A stretch of DNA of 6,518 nt from Chloroflexia bacterium (GCA_013694885.1 JACDBO010000074.1:1-6518), one strand, 5' to 3'. Positions 1-6,104 are shown, numbered from the stretch's first letter. Notes: generated by a model not told the origin, from the sequence alone. Translations and numbers: made by a program.

Positions 1-122
1 GGCGCTGGGTGGACGGGCAGCCGCCGGCGGGCACCAATCACGACAGGGTCCGCATCGTGTTCCTCTGCAGCGGCAACCACGGCATCAGCATGGTGGCCTG
101 CCTCGACAACGACAGCTATGGT
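1..122 (-). pseudogene. Universal stress protein-like C-terminal remnant, runs off left edge
   Basis: Read on the minus strand from 122 down, an open frame gives TIAVVVEAGHHADAVVAAAE, then EHDADPVVIGARRRLP. This fits the second half of a UspA domain, where a 'G-x-P-A-x-A-I-V-x-A-A-E-E' helix is followed by 'x-x-A-D-x-I-V-V-G-x-R'. The N-terminal half of the domain is missing: a TGA (123-125) stops the frame, and I find no Usp-like sequence on the minus strand further right. AAGGAG (complement of 126-131) lies 6 nt before an ATA codon (117-119), so a start codon may have been lost. Against this call, only about 60% of third positions are G/C, and position-specific G/C would fit the plus strand better. 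The low value could reflect drift in a dead gene, or the match could be chance. No function is claimed. Confidence 0.35.
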
Positions 123-165
123 TCACTCCTTCGCACCTGGGCGACGCGCCCGGTGGGGGACGGAA

Positions 166-179
166 ATGCATCGTATAGA
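166..179 (+). promoter_or_regulatory. Possible -10 (TATAGA) with overlapping ATGCAT palindrome upstream of the cupin-tct run
   Basis: The 128-bp gap before the first cupin holds TATAGA (174-179), preceded two bases earlier by the palindrome ATGCAT (166-171). A start of transcription a few bases beyond TATAGA would leave a leader of about 60 nt. No recognisable -35 hexamer lies at 17 bp spacing, so this is only a candidate. The palindrome sits where a regulator could act. The same ATGCAT occurs upstream of tctC (6001-6006). Confidence 0.2.
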
Positions 180-250
180 GTGACTCCCTCCGCTTGGGGA
201 CAAAGCCGCCAAACTCAACCAATGGCGGCACGCGCGAAAGGAACCGACGG

Positions 251-601
251 ATGGGTCTCATCGTTTTCGACGAGAAGGACGAGGACCGCCTCGTCGCCGA
301 GCAGTACTCCACCGGACGAGGCCCGGTCCTGCGCAGCGATGTGATGGAACTTACGAAGATCACGTTCGAAAAGGGCAAGGGTGCCGAGGTGCACCAGCAC
401 CCCGAGGAACAGATTCTCTATGTGCTCGAGGGCGCGTTCGACGTCATCGTTGGTGAGGAGACGTACGAGGTTCTCCCGGGCCAGGCCAGCTTCCACCCTT
501 CCAACATGCCCCACCAGGCAATTGCGAAGGAGCGGACGGTCGCACTGTCCTTTAAGCACCTCGTCGAACCCAACTACGCCAAGAGCGGCGACCTCAAGTA
601 G
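251..601 (+). CDS. Small cupin-domain protein (cupin_2 type), first of a tandem pair
   Basis: A 116-residue single-domain cupin, a small cytoplasmic beta-barrel protein with no signal peptide. Cupin motif 1 spans about residues 44-61 with H48, H50 and Q54, and motif 2 spans about 76-90 with P76-G77 and H88. H48, H50, Q54 and H88 are the expected metal ligands, with glutamine in place of the textbook glutamate; the 'HxHPxEQ' form is common in this family. ATG 251 is chosen because AAAGGA (237-242) precedes it by 8 nt. An in-frame TTG at 194 would add 19 residues of poor cupin character and has no ribosome binding site. The gene ends 16 bp before the second cupin, so the two are probably co-transcribed. 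Such cupins act as dioxygenases, isomerases, lyases or ligand-binding proteins. The sequence does not say which, and the family call is firmer than any function. Confidence 0.9.
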   Translation: MGLIVFDEKDEDRLVAEQYSTGRGPVLRSDVMELTKITFEKGKGAEVHQHPEEQILYVLEGAFDVIVGEETYEVLPGQASFHPSNMPHQAIAKERTVALSFKHLVEPNYAKSGDLK

Positions 602-617
602 CGCGATCGGAGACCGC

Positions 618-953
618 ATGCCGTTCATTCACTACGATCAGATCGAGAAGGAATTCGTCACCCCCAAGCACTCGACGGCGTACGGGGCGCTGGCATTAGG
701 CGAGTCGATCGAGGTCGGGTACCTGTCGTTCAAGGGCGGCGAGGGGGCGGAGCTCCATCAGCACCCGCACGAGCAGATCGTCGTGGTCTTCAACGGCCGT
801 ATTCGCGTGCGGCTGGGTGACGAGGAGCAGGAGATCGGACCGGGATCGGGGTTCCACGTCCCACCGAATCTGCTGCACGGTGTGACGGCGATCGAGGATA
901 CTGAAGTCATCAGCTGCAAGAACCTGGTCGGAGGCGTTGGCCACCGCACCTAA
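618..953 (+). CDS. Small cupin-domain protein (cupin_2 type), second of a tandem pair
   Basis: A 111-residue single-domain cupin. Motif 1 runs from about residue 43 to 60 with H47, H49 and Q53, and motif 2 from about 74 to 88 with P75-G76 and H87, giving the same H-H-Q-H metal set as its upstream neighbour. Outside these motifs the two proteins differ widely, including the N-terminus (MPFIHYDQIEKEF here), so they are diverged paralogues or partners rather than a recent duplication. ATG 618 has GGAG (609-612) five bases upstream. The gene is followed after 73 bp by tctA. C100 near the C-terminus, in an 'SCKNLV' segment, has no counterpart in the first cupin, which has 'SFKHLV' there. A role in handling the transported compound or sensing it is inferred from position only. 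Confidence 0.9.
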   Translation: MPFIHYDQIEKEFVTPKHSTAYGALALGESIEVGYLSFKGGEGAELHQHPHEQIVVVFNGRIRVRLGDEEQEIGPGSGFHVPPNLLHGVTAIEDTEVISCKNLVGGVGHRT

Positions 954-1026
954 GAGCAGCGCGACCGTGGTCACGAGCAGATCAGATCAGCTAAGGACGA
1001 CGACGCGGCTTCCGTTAGGACGACGA

Positions 1027-2514
1027 ATGCTCGAAGGATTGCTGGAATCGCTGACCCCGCTGTCGCTACTGTTCGTGCTGGTCGGCGTTCTGGGTGGAAT
1101 CCTTGTTGGAGCGCTCCCCGGGTTCACCGCCACAATGGGGACGGCGCTGCTGTTGCCGTTCACCTTCACGCTGGCCCCCGAGCACGGGTTGGCGATGCTC
1201 GGCGCGCTGTATGTCGCCTCGCAGATGGCTGACTCGATCCCGGCCTGTCTGGTCAACACGCCGGGCACGCCATCGGCAATGGCAACGGCCTGGGACGGCT
1301 TCCAACTCACGAAACAGGGGCGCGGTCAGGCGGCCATCGTCGCCTCGGGATTCAGCGCACTGGTCGGAACCGCCATCGGTGGCGTCACGTTCATGTTCCT
1401 GACGGGTCCCCTGGCCAATATCGCGCTGCGGTTCGGACCGCCCGAGTTCTTCTGGGTCGGTGTCTTTGCACTGACGCTGATCGGCAGCATCGCCGGTGAT
1501 TCGCTGATCAAGGGCATCGCCGGTGGGCTCCTGGGACTGCTCGTCGGAACCATCGGTATCAGCGCGACCGGCGCGGTCTCCCGCTACACCTTCGGCATGG
1601 ACGAGTTGCGCGCCGGCATGAACGTCGTCGCGGCGCTGATCGGTGTTTTCGCGGTCCCGCAGGTGTTGAACATGGTCGCCGAGCGTCGCCAGCATCTGAC
1701 CATCGCCACCTACGAAAAGCACCGCGGCGTGACGCTCGCGACGGTGAAGGAGGTTCTGACCAAGCCAGTCAACCTCATTCGTTCGTCCATCATCGGCACC
1801 GTCGTCGGCATCCTGCCCGGCGCCGGTGGGCCAGTCGCCACGCTGGTCGCGTACAACGAGGCGGTGCGCTGGAGCACGAACCGCAAGAAGTTCGGGAAGG
1901 GAGCGCTCGAGGGCGTCGTCGCCTCTGAGGCTGCCGGCAACGCCGCGGCCGGCGGCGCAATGGTGCCGTTGATCGCGCTGGGGATCCCCGGCTCGGCCCC
2001 CGCCGCGGTGATCCTCGGTGCGCTGCTGCTCCAGGGTGTGCGGCCGGGCCCGACGTTCTTCGCCTCCGAGTCGGTGATCGTCTACAGTTTTGCTTGGTCC
2101 ATCATCATCGCCGGTTTCGTCACGTTCTTAATCGCCGCGGTCCTCGCGGACAGCCTGGCACGTATGGTCCTGATCCCGGTGCGGTTTCTCGCGCCGGTCG
2201 TGATGTTCCTGTCCGTCATCGGCGCGTTCGCCATCCGCAACAACATCGTCGATGTGTTCCTCAGCCTCACCCTCGGCGTTCTCGTCTACCTCCTGTGGAA
2301 AATCGGTTTTCATCCCGGTCCGATCGGCCTGGGCATCATCCTCGGGCCAATCGTCGAGCCGGCGCTCGTGCAGGCGATGGCGCTTGCCCAAGGCGCGGGT
2401 CTGGCGGGCGTCTTCCTTCGAAGCGCCGTGAGCAAGGGGCTCATCGCACTGACGCTGGTGTCCATCGCCTGGATCCTGCTGAGCAACCAGAGGGAGGGCC
2501 GCCGTGCCGACTGA
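1027..2514 (+). CDS. tctA: Tripartite tricarboxylate transporter, large membrane subunit TctA
   Basis: A 495-residue, very hydrophobic integral membrane protein of the TctA family (usual length about 500), the channel-forming subunit that imports a carboxylate-like solute using an ion gradient. Family marks in order: an N-terminal glycine-rich helix ending in GALPGFTATMG (about 28-38), NTPGTP (77-82) before 'SAMATAWDGF', a second inverted-repeat copy GILPGAGG (261-268), EAAGNAAAGG (301-310), and ALGIPGS (317-323). The repeated 'LPG' loops fit the two-fold internal repeat of the family. ATG 1027 is preferred: AGGA (1017-1020) is 6 nt upstream and the protein then begins directly with the family N-terminus. 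A TTG at 937 would add 30 hydrophilic residues, overlap the cupin gene and have a badly spaced ribosome site. The 3' end overlaps tctB by 11 bp, implying coupled translation. The solute is unknown; family members carry citrate, tartrate, aromatic acids and others. Confidence 0.95.
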   Translation: MLEGLLESLTPLSLLFVLVGVLGGILVGALPGFTATMGTALLLPFTFTLAPEHGLAMLGALYVASQMADSIPACLVNTPGTPSAMATAWDGFQLTKQGRGQAAIVASGFSALVGTAIGGVTFMFLTGPLANIALRFGPPEFFWVGVFALTLIGSIAGDSLIKGIAGGLLGLLVGTIGISATGAVSRYTFGMDELRAGMNVVAALIGVFAVPQVLNMVAERRQHLTIATYEKHRGVTLATVKEVLTKPVNLIRSSIIGTVVGILPGAGGPVATLVAYNEAVRWSTNRKKFGKGALEGVVASEAAGNAAAGGAMVPLIALGIPGSAPAAVILGALLLQGVRPGPTFFASESVIVYSFAWSIIIAGFVTFLIAAVLADSLARMVLIPVRFLAPVVMFLSVIGAFAIRNNIVDVFLSLTLGVLVYLLWKIGFHPGPIGLGIILGPIVEPALVQAMALAQGAGLAGVFLRSAVSKGLIALTLVSIAWILLSNQREGRRAD

Positions 2515-3073
2515 CAGTGCCGACGACCGGGAGCGCACTGTGACGGGAGACGGTGCGGCCGCCGCTGCGACGTCGCAGGAAACCGAGCAGCCCGCGAAGG
2601 GCGAGAGTGCGGTGACGGGTCGTATTTCCCTGGATCTGGTCGGGGGCTTGTTCCTCCTCGCCGTCGCCGCGGTGTTCATCCTGAAGGCCGGGGATGACAA
2701 GCTCGACTGGATCTTCCCGCTGAGCCTCAGCTACGCGGCGGGGATCATCGGTGTCTACCTGACCATCCGGGGTCTGCTGGGATTCGGCGAGAGGACGGAC
2801 ACGCTCGTTCCCATCCTTCGCGGGAGGGGCGTCGACGTCTTCGTATTCTCGGTGCTCACGGCCCTGTACGCGGGTCTCGCGCGCACCGTTGGGTTCTGGA
2901 CCATGAGCATCGTCATGCTCTTCGGCGGCGCGGTCTATCTCGACCATGCGCGAACCACGAAGAGGACCATCTTCGCGGCGGTCAACGCTGTGGCGGTGTG
3001 CATCGTGGCCTACGTGCTGCTTCGTAAGGTGTTTTACGTCGCCCTGCCACGCGCCCGGTGGCTGCCGTTCTGA
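2504..3073 (+). CDS. tctB: Tripartite tricarboxylate transporter, small membrane subunit TctB
   Basis: A 189-residue membrane protein matching TctB in position and shape. Hydrophobic segments lie at about residues 42-61, 70-92, 109-128, 131-146 and 155-179, consistent with the family's four helices if the third and fourth stretches form a hairpin-like pair or one is short. The C-terminus 'VFYVALPRARWLPF' resembles the usual TctB ending. The first 40 residues are hydrophilic and rich in Ala, Thr and Glu, an extension longer than in many TctB proteins. The GTG start at 2504 is supported by AGGGAGG (2491-2497) six bases upstream, inside the end of tctA. An internal GTG at 2612 (residue 37) would remove the extension and is a weaker alternative. 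TctB assists TctA; its exact role in the family is less clear than that of the other two subunits. Confidence 0.88.
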   Translation: MPTDSADDRERTVTGDGAAAAATSQETEQPAKGESAVTGRISLDLVGGLFLLAVAAVFILKAGDDKLDWIFPLSLSYAAGIIGVYLTIRGLLGFGERTDTLVPILRGRGVDVFVFSVLTALYAGLARTVGFWTMSIVMLFGGAVYLDHARTTKRTIFAAVNAVAVCIVAYVLLRKVFYVALPRARWLPF

Positions 3074-3075
3074 CA

Positions 3076-3096
3076 CGGCGGCGATCATGACCGCCG
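3076..3096. repeat. Short GC inverted repeat between tctB and the hydrolase gene
   Basis: CGGCGG (3076-3081) and CCGCCG (3091-3096) can pair across a 9-nt loop in the 45-bp gap. There is no T-run after it, so it is not a classic terminator. It could trim or stabilise the transcript between the transporter and hydrolase genes, or be chance in GC-rich DNA. Confidence 0.3.
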
Positions 3097-3118
3097 GAGG
3101 ACCGAGAGGAGGATTGGC

Positions 3119-3823
3119 GTGAGCATCGACGTCGAAGACCGCAGCGCGTTCAAGGCGCGCATGAAGGAGGCGCTGAACTTCGACAAGCGCCGTGCGGCCG
3201 TCCTCACCATCGACATGCAACGGGAGTACCTCGACGAGTCGGTAGGTCAGTCCGTGGTCAAGCCGGACGCGGCTGCACGTGTGCTGAACGCCACCAAGGT
3301 TCTGTTGGACGCTTGCCGGGGCGAAGGCATCCCCGTCATCCACGCATACGTGGCGCGTCAGCAGCACGACATCGACGCCGGCATCGTCTCGGGGGGCCTC
3401 GCCTACATCAAAGCTGCCCAAGAGATCGGCGCCTCCCAGGCGCCGCATCGACCAGCGAGAACGCGGCCCGATCGGCCGGTGGGTTCACCAGAGGCAGAGG
3501 TGCCCGCCGCGCTCGTTGCGCCGTCTGATATCCACATCACCGACAAGAAGGGCCTCGACAGCTTCGCCCACACGGAGTTGGGGTTCCTCCTTGATCGCGT
3601 GTTGCAGCCGAAGTTCCTGATCATGACCGGCATCAATACCGACACCTGCGTGTACTCGACGACGTTCACGGCGGCCAACGCCGGTTATGCGCCGATCGTC
3701 ATCTCCGACTGCGTCGCGAGCATGCGTGGTCGCGACTCGCACGAAATGGCACTGGAGTTGATGTCGCGCAGCATCGCCTGGGTGCTCATGCTCGACGAGT
3801 TCCTCGAGCGCCTGCGGGCCTGA
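3119..3823 (+). CDS. Isochorismatase-like cysteine hydrolase (amidase-type)
   Basis: A 234-residue cytoplasmic protein of the isochorismatase-like cysteine hydrolase superfamily. The catalytic triad is visible: D32 in 'LTIDMQREY', K143 in 'DKKGLDSFAHTEL' (six residues before F149, the usual spacing), and the nucleophile C177 in 'GINTDTCVYSTTF'. The segment 'EVPAAL' (127-132) before the lysine strand is also typical. Family members hydrolyse nicotinamide, N-carbamoylsarcosine, biuret, maleamate, ureidoacrylate or isochorismate; nothing here decides between them. The Asp-Lys-Cys set argues for an active hydrolase. GTG 3119 is chosen because GAGAGGAGG (3104-3112) lies 6 nt upstream. Residues 105-124, between the core strands, are rich in Pro and Arg and less typical in codon choice, but the frame stays open. 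The gene follows tctB by 45 bp and precedes the broken dehydrogenase by 17 bp, suggesting one transcription unit acting on the imported solute or an intermediate. Confidence 0.9.
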   Translation: MSIDVEDRSAFKARMKEALNFDKRRAAVLTIDMQREYLDESVGQSVVKPDAAARVLNATKVLLDACRGEGIPVIHAYVARQQHDIDAGIVSGGLAYIKAAQEIGASQAPHRPARTRPDRPVGSPEAEVPAALVAPSDIHITDKKGLDSFAHTELGFLLDRVLQPKFLIMTGINTDTCVYSTTFTAANAGYAPIVISDCVASMRGRDSHEMALELMSRSIAWVLMLDEFLERLRA

Positions 3824-3840
3824 CCCGGTCCGGCGATCGC

Positions 3841-4783
3841 ATGGACCAGCAGTCCGGGTACCGCATCCACGAGTGGGGCGGTGACCTTCACTGGGACTCG
3901 TTCCCGCGCCCAGAGCCGGGCGAAGGCGAGGTCCTGCTACGGGTCGAGGCCCGTGGCATCGGCCTGACCGTCTTGCGGTACCTCGCCGGCAACCTCTCGA
4001 CCGACGCCGCAGATCTCCCACGAGTTCCGGGCCACGAGATCGCCGGCATCGTGGCCGCGGTCGGTCCGGGTGTCGACGCCCGGTCGATCGGGCAAACGTG
4101 TCGTCGCGTACTTCTACCTGTCCTGTCACCTGCGACGAATGCATCGCCGGAGACGAAGCGCGGTGTGAGAACCTCGGCGGGTGGGTCGACGCCCATCTCG
4201 ACGATGGTTACGCGCCGTGGGGCGTGCTGCCCGCTCGCAACGTGATTGCCGTACCGGCAGAGTTCGACGCCGTGAGCGCGACCGTCGTCCCCGACGCGGT
4301 GCAACGCCCGTCCACGTATGCCGCCGGCGAGCACGTTTGACCCAGCCGAGACAGGGTGGCTGTGTGGCTGTCATCGGTGCCGGCGGGGGAGTGGGTATTC
4401 ACCTCGTGCAGGTGACGTGGCTCCTTGGCGCCCGCGTCGCCGGGCTCAACCTGACGGACGAGAAGTTGGCGCTGATCGAACGTCGAGGTGCGGTCGCGCA
4501 TGACGCGCGGGACCTCGGCCGCCTCCATGCGGCCTTCTGGTCCAAAGGGCCACCGACGGTCGTCATCGACTTCGTCTGTTCCCCCGAAACGCTGGCCTGG
4601 GGAGCGGCGGCGCTATCACGGGGCGGACAGCTGGTCGCCGTGACCACCACGCCGGACGTGCAGCGAGTTCGACCGGTGATCAGTGCGGTCGTCGACCCGA
4701 GCGGAATCCCGTCGGTGCACGACCAGCTCCGGGCAGGGACGCTGCTGGGCCGCGGCGCGGTGACGTGGCCGACGGTGGGCTGA
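3841..4783 (+). pseudogene. Zinc-type alcohol dehydrogenase (MDR family), broken by frameshifts and an internal deletion
   Basis: Pieces of one medium-chain zinc dehydrogenase lie in order in changing frames. From 3841: 'YRIHEWGG', 'PRPEPGEGEVLLRVEARGIG' and 'PRVPGHEIAGIVAAVGPGV' form the GroES-like domain. At about 4090 the frame shifts to give GKRVVAYFYLSC (4091-4126). It shifts again before TGC 4131 to give CDECIAGDEARCENLGG, the rest of the structural-zinc motif; a 2-nt loss splits its first Cys-x2-Cys. The third shift, at about 4301, leads to TPVHVC and the Rossmann motif GAGGGVG. The C-terminus 'RPVIS' through 'HDQLRAGTLLGRGAVTW' is typical, but it follows 'LVAVTTTP' too closely, so some 30-40 residues seem deleted. 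Total span equals about 314 codons, against roughly 345-360 in intact relatives. Neighbouring genes are intact, so decay is likelier than poor sequence. It would have oxidised an alcohol or reduced a carbonyl compound with NAD(P). Confidence 0.85.
4356..4371 (+). repeat. 8-bp tandem duplication inside the dehydrogenase pseudogene
   Basis: GTGGCTGT occurs twice head to tail at 4356-4363 and 4364-4371, just before the codons for the NAD(P)-binding glycine motif. Relatives have about four residues between 'RARLT' and 'VAVIG'; here there are seven, so the duplication plus one further base adds about nine bases and keeps the frame. It looks like replication slippage in a gene no longer under selection. 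Confidence 0.7.
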
Positions 4784-4859
4784 GCCGCGCACCTGCCGAT
4801 GGGAGCGTCGCCGCCGGGGTCAGGGGCGAGGATGACTTCCCGACCCGACGAGCGTGCCC

Positions 4860-5888
4860 CTATTGGCCGAGTGTCGTCTTCGTGGCCTCGTGCTGCTCTT
4901 CGAAGTACGACCTCGCCTCGGCGGCGTCCTGCTCAAGGACGATGAAGGACGTCTCCGCGTAGGCCTCCTGGACCTTCTCGTCTTGCAGCGCCTTCTGGAC
5001 GGCGGCGTTCCATGCCTCGACGATCTCCTGCGGGGTCTCCGGTGGGAGGATGAACCCCCAGGTCGTCACGAGGTTTACGCCCGGGTAGCCCGCCTCCTCG
5101 AAGGTGGGAACGTCCGGGAAGTCCTCGTGCAACTCCGTACCGGACAGAGCGATCGGGATCAACTGCTCGCCGTCGAGCAGTGAGAACCCGGAGATGGCGG
5201 CATCGACGTGGCCACCGGCGACCTGCGGGATGATGTCACCGACGCCACCGCTGACCGGGACGTAGGTGATCTCCATGTCAGTGGCGGTCAGGACCTCGTT
5301 CACCAGGAGTTCCCCGTTGGATCCCACGCCGGCGATCGAGAGCTTGCCGGGGTTCTCTTTCGCAGCGTTGATGAAGTCTTCGATCGTCTGGTATTCGCTG
5401 TCCTTGCCCACGCCGATGATGTTGGGCGAGTACTCCGTGAAGGCGATGTACTCGAAGTCTTCAGCATTGAACCCGACTTCCTCGCCGGCCGTCAGCGAGA
5501 GGTTGCTGATGTTGGGCAGCACGACGTTGGAGATCGTGCAGCCGTCCGGTGCCGCATTGGCGAGCGCGTTCCAGCCGACGGACCCGTCGCCGCCCTCCTG
5601 GTATGTGATGTTCAGGCGGGTGCCGGTCGCGTCCTCCAGCGCGGACTGCAAGCGCCGGACCTGCTGGTCCGAACCACCGCCCGGCGAGTAGGGAATGATC
5701 ACATCGACGGCTTGGCACTCCAGGCTCGCTGTTGCGCCGTCCTCGCCGCCGGCAGCCTCACTGCCGCCTGCGTCAGTCGCGGCGGCCTCTGACCCGCCGG
5801 CTGGAGACGACGGTTCCTCTTGCGCACCACACGCCGCAGCAAGGAGGGCCAAGACCGCCACAACGAGGGACAACCTGCGAATTCCCAT
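4860..5888 (-). CDS. tctC: Tripartite tricarboxylate transporter, solute-binding lipoprotein TctC
   Basis: A 342-residue extracytoplasmic binding protein of the TctC (Bug) family. Residues 1-19 form a lipoprotein signal with RR near the start and a hydrophobic core ending in LLAAAC; C20 would carry the lipid anchor. Residues 21-56 are a flexible Gly/Ala/Ser/Glu linker containing GGSEAA twice (31-36, 41-46). The binding domains follow: IIPYSPGGGSDQQVRRL (64-80), matching the family's 'vPfapGGgtD' ligand loop, then VPVSGGVGDIIPQVAGGHVD (210-229), then DVPTFEEAGYPG (259-270) and WGFILPPETP (277-286). Length suits the family once the linker is allowed for. ATG (5886-5888) is preceded by AGGAAGG (complement of 5897-5903) at 8 nt. 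It lies on the opposite strand from tctAB and points into the pseudogene, so it has its own promoter. It is the only binding protein in view and is the likely partner of TctAB. Ligand unknown, probably carboxylate-bearing. Confidence 0.93.
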   Translation of the reverse strand: MGIRRLSLVVAVLALLAAACGAQEEPSSPAGGSEAAATDAGGSEAAGGEDGATASLECQAVDVIIPYSPGGGSDQQVRRLQSALEDATGTRLNITYQEGGDGSVGWNALANAAPDGCTISNVVLPNISNLSLTAGEEVGFNAEDFEYIAFTEYSPNIIGVGKDSEYQTIEDFINAAKENPGKLSIAGVGSNGELLVNEVLTATDMEITYVPVSGGVGDIIPQVAGGHVDAAISGFSLLDGEQLIPIALSGTELHEDFPDVPTFEEAGYPGVNLVTTWGFILPPETPQEIVEAWNAAVQKALQDEKVQEAYAETSFIVLEQDAAEARSYFEEQHEATKTTLGQ

Positions 5889-5976
5889 TTCACATGCCTT
5901 CCTGATGCACGCGGCGAGCGTGGCTCACGTGTCGCGCTCAAGTCCCGAGACCGTGCGCCAGTCCTCCCGGCACCGG

Positions 5977-6018
5977 ACAATATTGCATGAACATGGCCGA
6001 ATGCATGGAGAGTCTATA
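5977..6018 (-). promoter_or_regulatory. Candidate control region upstream of tctC
   Basis: The 162-bp gap between tctC and the insertion sequence has one AT-richer patch. On the minus strand it contains TATAGA (6013-6018) and TATTGT (5977-5982) as possible -10 elements. It also holds the palindrome ATGCAT (6001-6006) and an imperfect dyad with arms TGCAT (5984-5988) and ATGCA (6001-6005). No good -35 hexamer is seen for either -10. An operator here is plausible but unproven. The rest of the gap shows nothing recognisable apart from the tctC ribosome binding site. Confidence 0.25.
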
Positions 6019-6065
6019 ACTCGCTTTCCGCACGTCTCGCCGGCGGTTTAGCCCGGATTCTTCAC

Positions 6066-6095
6066 GGGGTTCGCGGGTGGGCGGTGGGGGTTGGG
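6066..6095 (+). other. G-quadruplex-type motif in the insertion sequence left end
   Basis: Five runs of at least three guanines follow one another on the plus strand: GGGG (6066-6069), GGG (6075-6077), GGG (6079-6081), GGGGG (6086-6090) and GGG (6093-6095). The loops between them are 5, 1, 4 and 2 nt, meeting the usual G3+N1-7 rule with one run to spare. It lies between the presumed terminal repeat and the transposase gene. Confidence 0.55.
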
Positions 6096-6104
6096 ACGCA
6101 AAGG

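Noticed and set aside
9..344. Plus-strand open frame at the left edge with G/C-rich third positions up to about 120
   Set aside because: It runs 94 bp into the well-supported first cupin, its codon bias collapses after about 160, and it matches no family I recognise. Its frame is codon-aligned with the minus-strand stress-protein-like peptide, whose composition would create the bias. A partial plus-strand gene cannot be fully excluded.
960..1000. Short repeat AGATCAGATCAG and nearby CGTG/CACG dyad before tctA
   Set aside because: Too short to be separated from chance, and there is no promoter or operator context.
937..1026. TTG-initiated extension of TctA by 30 residues
   Set aside because: The added residues are hydrophilic and unlike the family, the ribosome site is only 2 nt from the TTG, and ATG 1027 has a proper site.
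1066..1722. Minus-strand open frame opposite tctA
   Set aside because: Shadow of tctA; hydrophilic and low in complexity, with no motif or ribosome site.
2441..3448. Long minus-strand open frame opposite tctB and the hydrolase
   Set aside because: It is antisense to two clearly recognised proteins, shows no domain, and is rich in the Asp, Arg, His and Glu expected from reversed high-GC codons.
3420..3500. Suspected frameshift within the hydrolase, where codon bias dips
   Set aside because: The protein stays open and regains the family pattern ('EVPAAL', then the catalytic lysine) in the same frame, so it is read as a variable loop.
3485..4144. Minus-strand open frame opposite the hydrolase and dehydrogenase
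   Set aside because: Arginine-rich antisense frame with no motif; it spans two recognised plus-strand genes.
4817..4861. Possible terminator between the pseudogene and tctC (AGGGGC/GCCCCT and GGGTC/GACCC arms)
   Set aside because: Arms are only 5-6 bp with loops of 20-28 nt, and there is no T-run on either strand. Some termination must occur between converging genes, but the sequence does not show where.
5208..5792. Plus-strand open frame opposite tctC
   Set aside because: Shadow of the binding-protein gene, with no recognisable domain; the tctC frame contains all family motifs.
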